Made by a program: the position numbers and the translations under genes
Notes under the pieces: generated by a model
Seen by the model: the letters and a program-made list of their open reading frames with translations, nothing else
What the model was told of the DNA's origin: nothing
Databases searched by the model: none
In this document: positions 56,414 through 64,000 of the stretch, one piece after another
Position numbering within the stretch: position 1 is the first letter of the stretch
Layout: each line of letters opens with the position of its first letter
Origin: DATDPM01 sp963841995
Lineage (GTDB): Bacteria; Pseudomonadota; Alphaproteobacteria; DATDPM01
DNA length: 64,000 nt
Assembly (NCBI GenBank): GCA_963841995.1
Contig: CAWJEX010000019.1
Location: 151,800-215,799, forward strand
Reading direction: 5' to 3'

Positions 56414-57304
56414 ATGCAGAGCATCCAAGAACAATTTGTTGAGACTGCCCGCTCGTGGCTCGGCGCTGGCCAAGTGGAGGAGGTGTCAGCAAGAATACGA
56501 GCTGCGCGAGCCCCCGAGCCCGAGGCAGCAGCCGCTGCATCAACACAACATGTCGCGACGCCTGCGGCAGGCGAGTTGGCGACAATCACGTTTGCATGCG
56601 ATGTAAAATATAACTTCGATTTCCGAAGAGACGCCGCGGACTTCGTAATCGACGACAGTAATCTCGTTATTCTCGTCTATGGCGGCGGTGAAATCATCCT
56701 CGCGAAATTTGTCGCCGATGCTAAGTATGCGCGTGCCGCTCTTTTGAATTTCGCCGGTGACGAGGTCACGGCCCTAAAAATTCTTAGCGAGACCGCTTCT
56801 GCGGTGCAGCTTGGCGAATTTCATCCTGCAGCTGGTCCAGCCCTTGGCGGCCCTGCTCCGACACTACGACGTCGTCTGTACATCTGGGCGAGAAGGCCAA
56901 AAAATCGTCAAACCCTCCTTTTATTGATATGGGTGGCGATGGTTCTACTTTTATTGCTTTTGACCGGGTTATCTGTAGTGGGCTCAATCTGGTTCCTAGG
57001 AACCTACAAGCCCGGCATCGTCCTCTCAGTGATTTTTTGGGCTTTGTTTTTCGGCGTTGTTATTCTTTTTTTCCTACCGCCAAAATTGATTATCACCATG
57101 TTTGGCAGCTTCCTGGGAATCACCGCCAGTGAACTCGGTAGCGGAGCAAGTTTGATCTCTAGAGCCGATAACGCAATAACAGACATGGCTCAGGAGATTA
57201 ATCTCGTCACGACCGCGGACGCCGCTTTTGTCCATGTGCTGTTGTGGGTCTTTGTGATGATTCTTACGATCATTTGTCTGCCGGCGTTCTTTCGTAACCA
57301 ATAG
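56414..57304 (+). CDS. Membrane protein of unknown function
   Basis: 296 residues: a helical N-terminus (IQEQFVETARSWLGAGQVEE), an Ala/Pro linker, a small alpha/beta domain (about 55-130) and a basic stretch. Two adjacent TM helices (about 168-190 and 200-225) and a C-terminal TM helix (about 272-292) follow. No family recognised. The weak ribosome site leaves the start open. Confidence 0.65.
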   Translation: MQSIQEQFVETARSWLGAGQVEEVSARIRAARAPEPEAAAAASTQHVATPAAGELATITFACDVKYNFDFRRDAADFVIDDSNLVILVYGGGEIILAKFVADAKYARAALLNFAGDEVTALKILSETASAVQLGEFHPAAGPALGGPAPTLRRRLYIWARRPKNRQTLLLLIWVAMVLLLLLLTGLSVVGSIWFLGTYKPGIVLSVIFWALFFGVVILFFLPPKLIITMFGSFLGITASELGSGASLISRADNAITDMAQEINLVTTADAAFVHVLLWVFVMILTIICLPAFFRNQ

Positions 57305-57369
57305 GGACATCGCTACGTCACGGATGTGAGGCGTCTCGACGTCGCGTGTTGGACAATGACGGGGTCTTT

Positions 57370-58122
57370 ATGAGTTGGATAGGTTGTTTGGGGGCATGGA
57401 TTACTGACCATGCGACCATCTTGGCAACCATTGTCTCGGCCGTCGCAGCTGCCCTCATTGCAGCATTCACTAACGTGCTTGCTCGCGCTACTCGCGGCCT
57501 TAAAACTCGCGCCGATGAACAGATTACCGAAACTAAAGCCCTCATAAAACTTACGGAGGCTCAGAACGCCATCTCTAGCGCACAGACCGATATCGCCATT
57601 CAACAAAAGCAGATCGCTCGTATGCAATATCTCGCTACTCATCGCCCCAGATTGCAAGTGCGCCATGTGGGAATTGTTACCGCCACTCATATCGGACATC
57701 CGACCATCTTTTTTAGTCATGGCGCGGAAATCAAAGGTGGTCTTGTCGTCGTAAATGTCGGAGGAACGAAGGCGACTATCGTTGAAAGTTTTTATCGGGT
57801 GTATTTCACCAAAACTGGCCTGCCAATGGAGTCGCCGCTCGATGCTCGCGAACATCAATTGCTCATTCCGGGGCAGGTTTTGGACATAGGAGAATCGTGC
57901 GCCACTCCCATTTCAGACAAAATCATCATGGAACCGCCATCTCTCGGGGTTGACGTGCAATTGCGAGCATTTGAAAGAGAGGGTTGGAAACTCTATGTCA
58001 TGGGGCAGATTCGATACCAAGATGAAGGTGGCCATGACCGATTTATGGGGTTCTGCCGCTTGTGGGGAAGCGATGGCAGGTTTCATAAGGTCGATGATCC
58101 CGATTATGAGTACGAGGATTAG
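57370..58122 (+). CDS. Membrane-anchored coiled-coil protein of unknown function
   Basis: About 250 residues from ATG 57370: an N-terminal TM helix (about 12-35), a basic region, a short coiled coil (LIKLTEAQNAISSAQTDIAI) and a beta-rich C-terminal domain with GGLVVVNVGGTKATIVESFY. The layout matches a common uncharacterised bacterial family found in accessory regions. It is convergent with the polymerase gene. Confidence 0.65.
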   Translation: MSWIGCLGAWITDHATILATIVSAVAAALIAAFTNVLARATRGLKTRADEQITETKALIKLTEAQNAISSAQTDIAIQQKQIARMQYLATHRPRLQVRHVGIVTATHIGHPTIFFSHGAEIKGGLVVVNVGGTKATIVESFYRVYFTKTGLPMESPLDAREHQLLIPGQVLDIGESCATPISDKIIMEPPSLGVDVQLRAFEREGWKLYVMGQIRYQDEGGHDRFMGFCRLWGSDGRFHKVDDPDYEYED

Positions 58123-58272
58123 AGCGCCGGCCTGTCTCAGCCAGCGCAGAGCACGCCGCCATAAATAGTCAGGTTCTGCATGATCGCCCAAATTAGGGCT
58201 GCTACCTGATATTGATTTGCCTGAAGCAACGGGATAAGCCTTGAGCGAAGCGTGCATTTCATGAATGCAGCT

Positions 58273-60864
58273 TTATTTCTGACCGCAGACTATTTCTTCA
58301 GCCGCTTCAGCACGCGCTCGGTCAAAGGACGCTCTCCACTTAAAAGGCGTGTGGCATAGGGGCGAACTCACTTCAAGATATACTGCCAGCGCAGCATCGC
58401 TGCCCAATTCTTCCCGTTTTTCTGCGAGCAATTCCATAGCGGTAACTTCTTCGTCAACTCCAGCTAGAAATTGATGGCGCAGGGTTTCTAATTTCCGCAC
58501 CAAGTTTAACAGTGTGGAATCATCGACATGCTGACCGGCCCGGACCGCCTTCATCGTGTGATGCGAGGCCTTTGCCCATTTGCAAAGCTCGCGGTCACTT
58601 ACCTTGAATTGCCTTTGTGTTCGCAGCACGAATGCTCGTAACCTCGAATAATCTTGCCGTGCGAATGGACGCTCAATTGTGTCCTCGTCGCTATCGCCGA
58701 TAAATTCCCGTTCGTCGATATTGTCGGCCTCTTTGCCGATGGGCTGGAAAGCTAGCGCATGAACATGTCGGCGGCTCAGTATTCCCTGCTCATCATAATT
58801 GCCGCCCCAGAATTTGGCTTCGGGATGCATATGGTATCGTGCAAGGCTACGAGCATAGGACTTCAGCCAAGAGGCCGGTATTCGCGTGAACTGCGGCTTG
58901 TCCCGGTCGAACACATTTTCGAATGCCTTTCCTTGATCATCGGAATAAGGCGCTGCAGGACGCGGCTCACGCCGAAACCATAGCGGATCGCGAAGGGCAG
59001 CCATATCGGATGTGGCCATTTCCAATCTCGATTTGATCTGCAGCGACAAAAGGAAATTAAACGGCTTAACTTGCTCGGCGTAGGATTTGGGGTTGCATTT
59101 GAGCCCGTTGTAACCATCGAACCATTTCAAATAAGTGGGGGTCGTCGCTCCGTAACGGCTGGCAGCCGGCAGATCGAAATTTCGAAGTGCATCGTAGCAG
59201 ACTTCATGGGGCTTGCCCGAATCCACCGCGCGGATAATCTCGCGCCATAAATCGGCTTGCCAAAGTGGAACGCCGATTTTCTTGATACGTTCCCGCCGAT
59301 CTTTCGGCGGCTCGTCGTAGGGTGGCAATAAATGGCCCAGCCCATGGCCGGACGCCTTACGAATGCAGGGCTCGCCATTTGGGTCACGGTTGAAGAGGAC
59401 ATATCGCTTGGCGGAAACCGTGAGGCAATATGGCGGATCGATTCGATTGATCTTGCCATCGGCTCCAGGCGGGAAATTCACCTTTTCCAATTGCAGGATC
59501 GATTTGCTCTCGCCGTACGGATTGAGGGAAGAAAACCAGTTTTGTACCGCCAATGCCTTTGCTTTGAATTGCGCAGGAGGCAGGTTTCTTGAATTTGCGA
59601 TAGCAATACTGTCCGTATCGCAAAACGCCCAGTCCAGACCCTGGTCGATCACCTGCCGCTCTGCGAGCGCCAGCATCAACCGGGCAGCGCCAGTTATGAG
59701 CGTTCCGAGCAGCGGGTGGAAATATCGTCCCGGCTCTTCGAATTTCTGGGACCTGATCCTCGTTGCTTTTTCCCGCACCCCATGGGCGATCATCTCTTTA
59801 GCGCTTTCGTAATCCTCGACATTCAGCTCCACAAAAATGCCGTAGCTGGTGGCGTTGGCCAAAATCTTGATCGCGAGCCGGTCACTTTCCAGGCGCGGTT
59901 TTTCGGCTGCATCGGCGACATCCAGCTTTTTCGTGATCGCCAATCGATGGACGATTAGTTCTTTATAGAAATCCTGCTGTGATGGATGAATGGGTTTCCC
60001 CGCAACCGAAACTGGTTTCAAACTTTGTTGCCGAGCAATCGGCCTAAACCTGACCACCTCCAGAATTTTGGGTGTTTTTCCGTTAAGTATTTTCGATACC
60101 AATACATCGGCAAGCGTAAACCACAGTGGCTCATCGCTGGTCAGATAATTAAGACCAATTGTTGCCTGCTCGTCTCCGGCATAGTGCGCGCGTACCGGAA
60201 AGAGATCGCGCTGCGGAAGCACCCTCACAATACCATTGAGATTTTGCCATGCCGATTGAGCCCGTAAAGTTTCAGCCGTGCAATTCGAGACGAAGTTTTT
60301 GATGCTCGTGGTGTCGTCTATTGCTTCAATGCCGGTTGCGATAGAAAAGCGCCAGAGATTCATTAGCGTGCAGACGGTCGGGTACATCGACAGAAAGTCG
60401 AAATGAATGATCGGCTTAATTTCGCGCCGAATATGCACTTCGGACCGGCCCCCATAATAGGTGCTCATTATTTGGCCGATTGTTTTCGCCGGAAATTTGG
60501 GCTGCACTTCCCGCCATGGCTTGATGCCCATGGCTTTGAGATAGGCCTTACCAAGGCTTGCCTCGGAATAGAGGTCATAAAGCCCCGTATCGGCGAGCTT
60601 CAATCCTTCGAATTGTTTTGCCAGTGCGTCAAAACATTCCCAGGTGGCCTGGGTATCGCGCTGCGCATAGCGCACATAGTCGAGGTTAATACTCTCTCCA
60701 TGTCTGTCGGTTTCCAATTTTTTGTTCGGCACGTCGAGTAGATTCGACAGGCTTTCGAGGGAATGCGAATCACTGGTGAGCGCAGCGGCCAGCGTTTTTA
60801 CGTCGACAAAATATCCCCGATCCGAGGTGCGGGGTTTTTCGATACTCGAATTCGTCATCGCCAC
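58273..60864 (-). CDS. Family-B DNA polymerase, polymerase part
   Basis: 863 residues. Pol motif A is DFLSMYPTV (156-164), motif B is KILANATSYG (333-342) and motif C is CDTDS (415-419), the three catalytic signatures of PolB. The N-terminal 80 residues hold exonuclease motif ExoIII (YAQRD, 66-70). The C-terminal 150 residues contain an HTH-like segment (VSDRELCKWAKASHHTMKAV) not typical of PolB. The exonuclease start lies in the overlapping frame 60770-61507; one base in the A/C run near 60840 would join them. Terminal-protein or primase motifs are not obvious. Confidence 0.85.
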   Translation of the reverse strand: MAMTNSSIEKPRTSDRGYFVDVKTLAAALTSDSHSLESLSNLLDVPNKKLETDRHGESINLDYVRYAQRDTQATWECFDALAKQFEGLKLADTGLYDLYSEASLGKAYLKAMGIKPWREVQPKFPAKTIGQIMSTYYGGRSEVHIRREIKPIIHFDFLSMYPTVCTLMNLWRFSIATGIEAIDDTTSIKNFVSNCTAETLRAQSAWQNLNGIVRVLPQRDLFPVRAHYAGDEQATIGLNYLTSDEPLWFTLADVLVSKILNGKTPKILEVVRFRPIARQQSLKPVSVAGKPIHPSQQDFYKELIVHRLAITKKLDVADAAEKPRLESDRLAIKILANATSYGIFVELNVEDYESAKEMIAHGVREKATRIRSQKFEEPGRYFHPLLGTLITGAARLMLALAERQVIDQGLDWAFCDTDSIAIANSRNLPPAQFKAKALAVQNWFSSLNPYGESKSILQLEKVNFPPGADGKINRIDPPYCLTVSAKRYVLFNRDPNGEPCIRKASGHGLGHLLPPYDEPPKDRRERIKKIGVPLWQADLWREIIRAVDSGKPHEVCYDALRNFDLPAASRYGATTPTYLKWFDGYNGLKCNPKSYAEQVKPFNFLLSLQIKSRLEMATSDMAALRDPLWFRREPRPAAPYSDDQGKAFENVFDRDKPQFTRIPASWLKSYARSLARYHMHPEAKFWGGNYDEQGILSRRHVHALAFQPIGKEADNIDEREFIGDSDEDTIERPFARQDYSRLRAFVLRTQRQFKVSDRELCKWAKASHHTMKAVRAGQHVDDSTLLNLVRKLETLRHQFLAGVDEEVTAMELLAEKREELGSDAALAVYLEVSSPLCHTPFKWRASFDRARAEAAEEIVCGQK

Positions 60865-61507
60865 TATCGGCGCCCGGTTTTGGGGGTTTCGTGCCCGTGA
60901 ACCGTATGAACGACATACGCTGGGTGACGTGCTTTACGGAAACAAGCGGCCAGTTCTTGTCATCGATCAAAACAAAGCTGAAGCCGCCCCTCAAGCCGCG
61001 TCGAGCATCGACATGCCTTACTGCGAGCCACGAAATATCGAACGGCAAATTGAAGCCGACAATTTGTGCTCCCAATTTGTACGCTCTTTCAAAGAACACT
61101 TTCTCGACGAATTCGTGGCGGGTAATGAGGCGTATTTGTTCTCCATCCTCGCTCGGGCATTCGGCCGCTTCGGCCGCTTGAAGCACGGCAATTTCGTCAG
61201 GCGTCAGTGCATCCGGTTCATAAAACAGCCCGCGTTCCGCCAATCGCCCCTTATGGCGCAACTGGTAGGTGCCGAATTTCAGCCTCTGGTCCGGTGTCGT
61301 GGTGGTTTCGCAGTCAAAAATTAGAACCCAATCCGTAGGTGCCAAACGACCAGTCCGGAACCCACGGCCTGATTGCCCTCTATTGTCGCTGGTCTTGGAT
61401 TTGTCGGCTTTTTCTGGGCGCGTCACATACGAGCGCAGCGAGACCACCAGCCGGTCGACCGGATCATCAGTTTTACGAGCTGATTTTCTCCGGTCGACCG
61501 GTGGCAT
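60770..61507 (-). CDS. Family-B DNA polymerase, N-terminal 3'-5' exonuclease part
   Basis: The coding part up to about residue 220 has ExoI (FDCET, Asp 65 and Glu 67) and ExoII (NLPFD, Asn 153 and Asp 157). Together with ExoIII in the next frame it forms a full proofreading domain. The tail after FIRFTGTKPPKPG is out-of-frame sequence. The ATG at 61507 lies 5 bases after the HNH-type gene, so the three genes form an operon. Confidence 0.8.
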   Translation of the reverse strand: MPPVDRRKSARKTDDPVDRLVVSLRSYVTRPEKADKSKTSDNRGQSGRGFRTGRLAPTDWVLIFDCETTTTPDQRLKFGTYQLRHKGRLAERGLFYEPDALTPDEIAVLQAAEAAECPSEDGEQIRLITRHEFVEKVFFERAYKLGAQIVGFNLPFDISWLAVRHVDARRGLRGGFSFVLIDDKNWPLVSVKHVTQRMSFIRFTGTKPPKPGADSGDDEFEYRKTPHLGSGIFCRRKNAGRCAHQ

Positions 61508-61512
61508 GATTG

Positions 61513-62070
61513 CTATTCCCTTGGGGGACCAGGTTCTTTCGCGGCTAAGTTATGCAGAAATTCCTCGATATTCCGTAAATGGGAGGCATTCAATTCGAGG
61601 TGTTCGATGGTGCCCCGGACCATGTTCCTCATAACAACAGCGGGATTTTTGGGGTCGAAATTATCGGGTTCATATTCAGTCAGTTGCCGCGAGGTCCGTT
61701 TTAGGTGGCAGTTGATACAAACTCCGATTCCTTCATTGCTGGATTTACGACCGGCGGTATGGTCGAACTCGAAAGTGAACGGATTATCCTCGCCACAGTA
61801 GCAGCGGCTATTGCGAACGCCTGCCTTCCGAAGAGCCTTCCACTTTTGCTTGATGGAGTGGCCATCCTTTGGGGCATCCGTTTTACGCTTGCATCTTTCG
61901 CATTGCGCAAACAGCGTGTTGCCCTCGATTTTCGCATTACTCAACGCCCCAATGAAACATCTGGGGTCGGTTTCCGTGCAGTCGATGCAGATAGCGTGCC
62001 GAACTCCCAGACGCCGCAAATGCTTCCAGTTTTCACACTGCCTAATAAAGAAGCGATCTCTATCGTTCAT
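61513..62070 (-). CDS. HNH-endonuclease-like zinc-binding protein
   Basis: 185 residues with two zinc-type clusters: CIDCTETDPRC with CERCKRK, and CYCGEDNPFTFEFDHTAGRK with CINCHLKR. The second has the HNH layout (DH, then CxxC and H). HNH proteins cut DNA in mobile elements and defence systems, but nuclease activity is unproven here. It lies 11 bases after the basic HTH-like gene and 5 before the polymerase. Confidence 0.75.
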   Translation of the reverse strand: MNDRDRFFIRQCENWKHLRRLGVRHAICIDCTETDPRCFIGALSNAKIEGNTLFAQCERCKRKTDAPKDGHSIKQKWKALRKAGVRNSRCYCGEDNPFTFEFDHTAGRKSSNEGIGVCINCHLKRTSRQLTEYEPDNFDPKNPAVVMRNMVRGTIEHLELNASHLRNIEEFLHNLAAKEPGPPRE

Positions 62071-62081
62071 GATCGCCCCCC

Positions 62082-62657
62082 TTACTGCGCTGTCTGAGAA
62101 TAAATATCGACAAAATGAAGTTCGCCGACGCTGTCCAACTTGCGCAATATATTTGGGTCTGTTTCCCAGGGATGATATTTTCCCTCGGCATCCCGAACAT
62201 CCTTCCCCTGGAAGGGCGTTAAATGAAATGCTTTATTTGTATCGAGAAATTTGTTGACCGCATTCCAATAATGGCCGATTTCGCTAGCCGCTTTTTTGCG
62301 AACTGCAATCCAGCGTATCTCGCCGCGTGATGCGATCACCATCATCACCGGTCTCCGGTCGATGATGATCCAGTTGCGGCCCTTGCGTTTGGTTGACGTA
62401 TTCTCTTTCAGATAGCGCCGCAGCTTTTCGACCGATACGGCAGCCGATTTGGCCGCGGCTTTCTGGGTCTTTCCGGCTTTCATCAGCGCAAGTGCGCGCT
62501 CGCGAGGATCGCTGGGATCGGCTACGGTGAGGGTCTTACGCCGGACTTCGCCAGCGCGCGCGTGCCCACGTGCCTGCGAAACACTTAATCCGCGAGCACG
62601 GCCGCGGGCGATCCTGTTCTTGTATTCCCGCTTATAATTGCGCCCTCTCTTCGCCAC
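62082..62657 (-). CDS. Basic HTH-like protein of the polymerase operon
   Basis: About 191 residues from GTG 62657 (the frame is open to ATG 62708). The start KRGRNYKREYKNRIARGRAR and LSVSQARGHAR are typical of a widespread rhizobial family. A Lys/Arg-rich helix-turn-helix (TQKAAAKSAAVSVEKLRRYL) is followed by a beta-rich domain ending HPWETDPNILRKLD. It probably binds DNA. A dyad about 75 bases upstream may be its operator. Confidence 0.7.
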   Translation of the reverse strand: MAKRGRNYKREYKNRIARGRARGLSVSQARGHARAGEVRRKTLTVADPSDPRERALALMKAGKTQKAAAKSAAVSVEKLRRYLKENTSTKRKGRNWIIIDRRPVMMVIASRGEIRWIAVRKKAASEIGHYWNAVNKFLDTNKAFHLTPFQGKDVRDAEGKYHPWETDPNILRKLDSVGELHFVDIYSQTAQ

Positions 62658-62731
62658 GTGCCGTGCCCTGCTCTCATTTGCACCAAAAGACTGAGAGCAA
62701 GTCTGCAACCGAACCAGTTGCTCGATATATA

Positions 62732-62758
62732 ACTCTAAAGTGGTTTTCGATTTAGAGT
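62732..62758. promoter_or_regulatory. Candidate operator dyad
   Basis: ACTCTAAA and TTTAGAGT form a perfect 8-bp inverted repeat with an 11-base centre, just upstream of the HTH-HNH-polymerase operon. Confidence 0.5.
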
Positions 62759-62823
62759 ACGAGAGGCATTATGAGGATGGTTTTGAGGAAGCGCGCTCCG
62801 CTTTGTCCTTCCGAAATTCTGCG

Positions 62824-63514
62824 CTAATCGCTTTTCTGACCGCATTGTATTCGAGGTCTTTTGTTGATGTGGGATCTCGAACCGGCCCGTGTATGAACGC
62901 GGGATTGGATTGCCGATAAATTCGCACGTAAGGAACTAAAATCAATCTTGTCCTCTAATTTCAGTTCTTCATAGGCAGCTTTGATCTCGGATGCTCGCGA
63001 GGGGCGTCCTGATCGATTTCTGCCCGGGGACGCGGCAAGCCGAATAGCTTGCGTGTCTGAACTCATCACTTATTGTGGTCGGAACTTGGGGCCGTACAAC
63101 GCGAACATCCGCGAAAACTTTACCGTGTGCCCAAAGCTCTGAATTGTCCCAACTGATTTGGCAACCATCATTCCAATAATTAGCCGAAATCCACCGTGGT
63201 TCTGCGTCACGATATTTAGGCCTAATAAAACCTACGCCCAAAAGCTCGCCTTTCCTGAGAAGAACTATAATTTCGGCCTTGAGCTTTTCGTGAAGCCCAA
63301 AGTATTTGGGTAATTCCTCCGTTGGCGAAACTGCTAACGGAGGTTGAGGCTCCCATTTAATTGGCTGAAGTGGGAGGTCCGCTGGTATTTCCGGAAAGAG
63401 CTTCTCATGGAGCGTCTCGAATTCCCGCCAAATCTCTTCACTGGAATACATTTCGAGCGCTTCAGATAAACTCATGCCCCGATCCCAGGCGGTTTTGGGA
63501 GGTGATGATGTCAT
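62824..63514 (-). pseudogene. Hypothetical protein, frameshifted
   Basis: The first frame (63514 down to about 63069) encodes an acidic helical start (EALEMYSSEEIWREFETLHE) and an alpha/beta segment with LLGVGFIRPKYRDAEPRWIS. The natural end (SGRPSRASEIKAAYEELKLE, then DKIDFSSLRANL) is in another frame down to 62824. The two parts overlap, and a one-base shift near 63065 would join them. The family is common in Hyphomicrobiales accessory DNA and is uncharacterised. Confidence 0.6.
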
Positions 63515-63857
63515 GTTAAATTCGCGGGCTCACTCCGCCGCCTTCCAAGATAGGAGTGCATTCGAATTCGCTGCTTTGGGATGCGGTTCTTCCGGCACCA
63601 TTCAGGCCCCATTTAACCGCCCTCAGATGACCTGTAATTATGCACGAGGGTACTCCAACTTCATGAAATTCGACTGCAATTCGAATGCCTTACAGGCCCT
63701 GTAATTTGACCCAAAATGAAAAGTTGCCTATAATAATTAATAGGATAATTGGGAGTCAAATTCCCCGAAATACCCCATTTTTCAGAAATCCGCAGCGTCG
63801 GAATTCAATTTGGGGAAATTTCGCATTTTGGATCGCCCAGACAGGGAATTGATTTTC
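63515..63857. other. Intergenic region with inverted repeats
   Basis: AT-rich. AATTTGAC (63703-63710) and GTCAAATT (63755-63762) are perfect complements, and a CCTAT/ATAGG pair lies between them. Likely a promoter or operator region for the gene that begins at 63858. Confidence 0.4.
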
Positions 63858-64000
63858 ATGCACACGAATTTGATCCCTCAATCTGAAAATGACGGTCGAA
63901 ATCTAGCCGTCAAAATAAGGCCGACCAATCGAGGGATTAATCCGGCCGAATACGAAGGAAAATCACCGGCAAAAATATCGCGCACAGATGACGATGATTG
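63858..64000 (+). CDS. Partial hypothetical protein at window end
   Basis: ATG 63858 (AGGGA about 10 bases upstream) opens 47 codons: MHTNLIPQSENDGRNLAVKI, then RPTNRGINPAEYEGK. The frame is still open at the window edge. No domain is visible yet. Confidence 0.4.
   Translation, partial: MHTNLIPQSENDGRNLAVKIRPTNRGINPAEYEGKSPAKISRTDDDD

Overview
The window reads as chromosomal DNA of an alphaproteobacterium, most likely in the order Hyphomicrobiales (Rhizobiales). This is inferred from protein style, not from a marker tree: PAS_5-type PAS proteins, a phasin, an FTR1/cupredoxin pair, glutaredoxin next to a nitrilase-family gene, small secreted Tyr/Pro- and Lys-rich proteins, and high G+C. No rRNA, complete tRNA, CRISPR array or integrase was found.

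Region by region. (1) 0-1.4 kb: a HEPN-like gene split by an 839-bp IS5-family element whose TA duplication allows exact in-frame reconstruction. (2) 1.4-16.1 kb: a minus-strand envelope/redox run (membrane protein, copper-binding lipoprotein, SelW-like protein, RND pump and its adaptor), small secreted proteins, a truncated haemoglobin divergent from a dienelactone hydrolase, a frameshifted fosmidomycin-resistance-type transporter, PAS_5 genes, and a urea carboxylase-allophanate hydrolase fusion lacking the biotin carboxylase part. (3) 16-24 kb: a tiny rpsU operon, a GT9 glycosyltransferase, an MsbA-type ABC exporter, a beta-barrel-like protein and an FTR1-cupredoxin iron-uptake pair. (4) 24-40 kb: housekeeping and accessory genes (DUF1059, glutaredoxin, methyltransferase, acetyltransferase, TetR-MacA-MacB, flippase-like protein, phasin, SHOCT protein) with many remnants. 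A dispersed repeat family of about 80-215 bp (eight copies recognised between 21.4 and 54 kb) sits between the genes.

(5) 40.1-52 kb is the most interesting block: a compact, tightly coupled set made of a PaaK-like adenylate-forming ligase, a methyltransferase, an isopropylmalate-dehydrogenase-like enzyme, a cysteine hydrolase fused to an aldehyde dehydrogenase, an amidohydrolase, a Rieske oxygenase and a glycosyltransferase, with a convergent HemN-like radical SAM protein and an O-methyltransferase. Adjacent genes share GTGA and TTGA overlaps. I know of no described pathway with this combination. It looks like a small-molecule biosynthetic or modification locus. Partial tRNA-Leu(UAA)-like 3' halves lie at 39.7 and 54.8 kb, on either side of it, and repeat copies also border it.

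(6) 55-64 kb is a second accessory block: a DUF4145 protein, a lipoprotein and two membrane proteins on the plus strand, converging on a minus-strand operon of an HTH-like basic protein, an HNH-type zinc protein and a family-B DNA polymerase with proofreading motifs (split by a frameshift). An 8-bp dyad lies just upstream of that operon.

Single-base frameshifts occur in at least seven otherwise good genes (fsr-like, PAS_5, macB, SnoaL-like, the ligase, polB and the last minus-strand gene). Either this is a decaying accessory region or the assembly carries indel errors. That should be settled before any gene is called dead.
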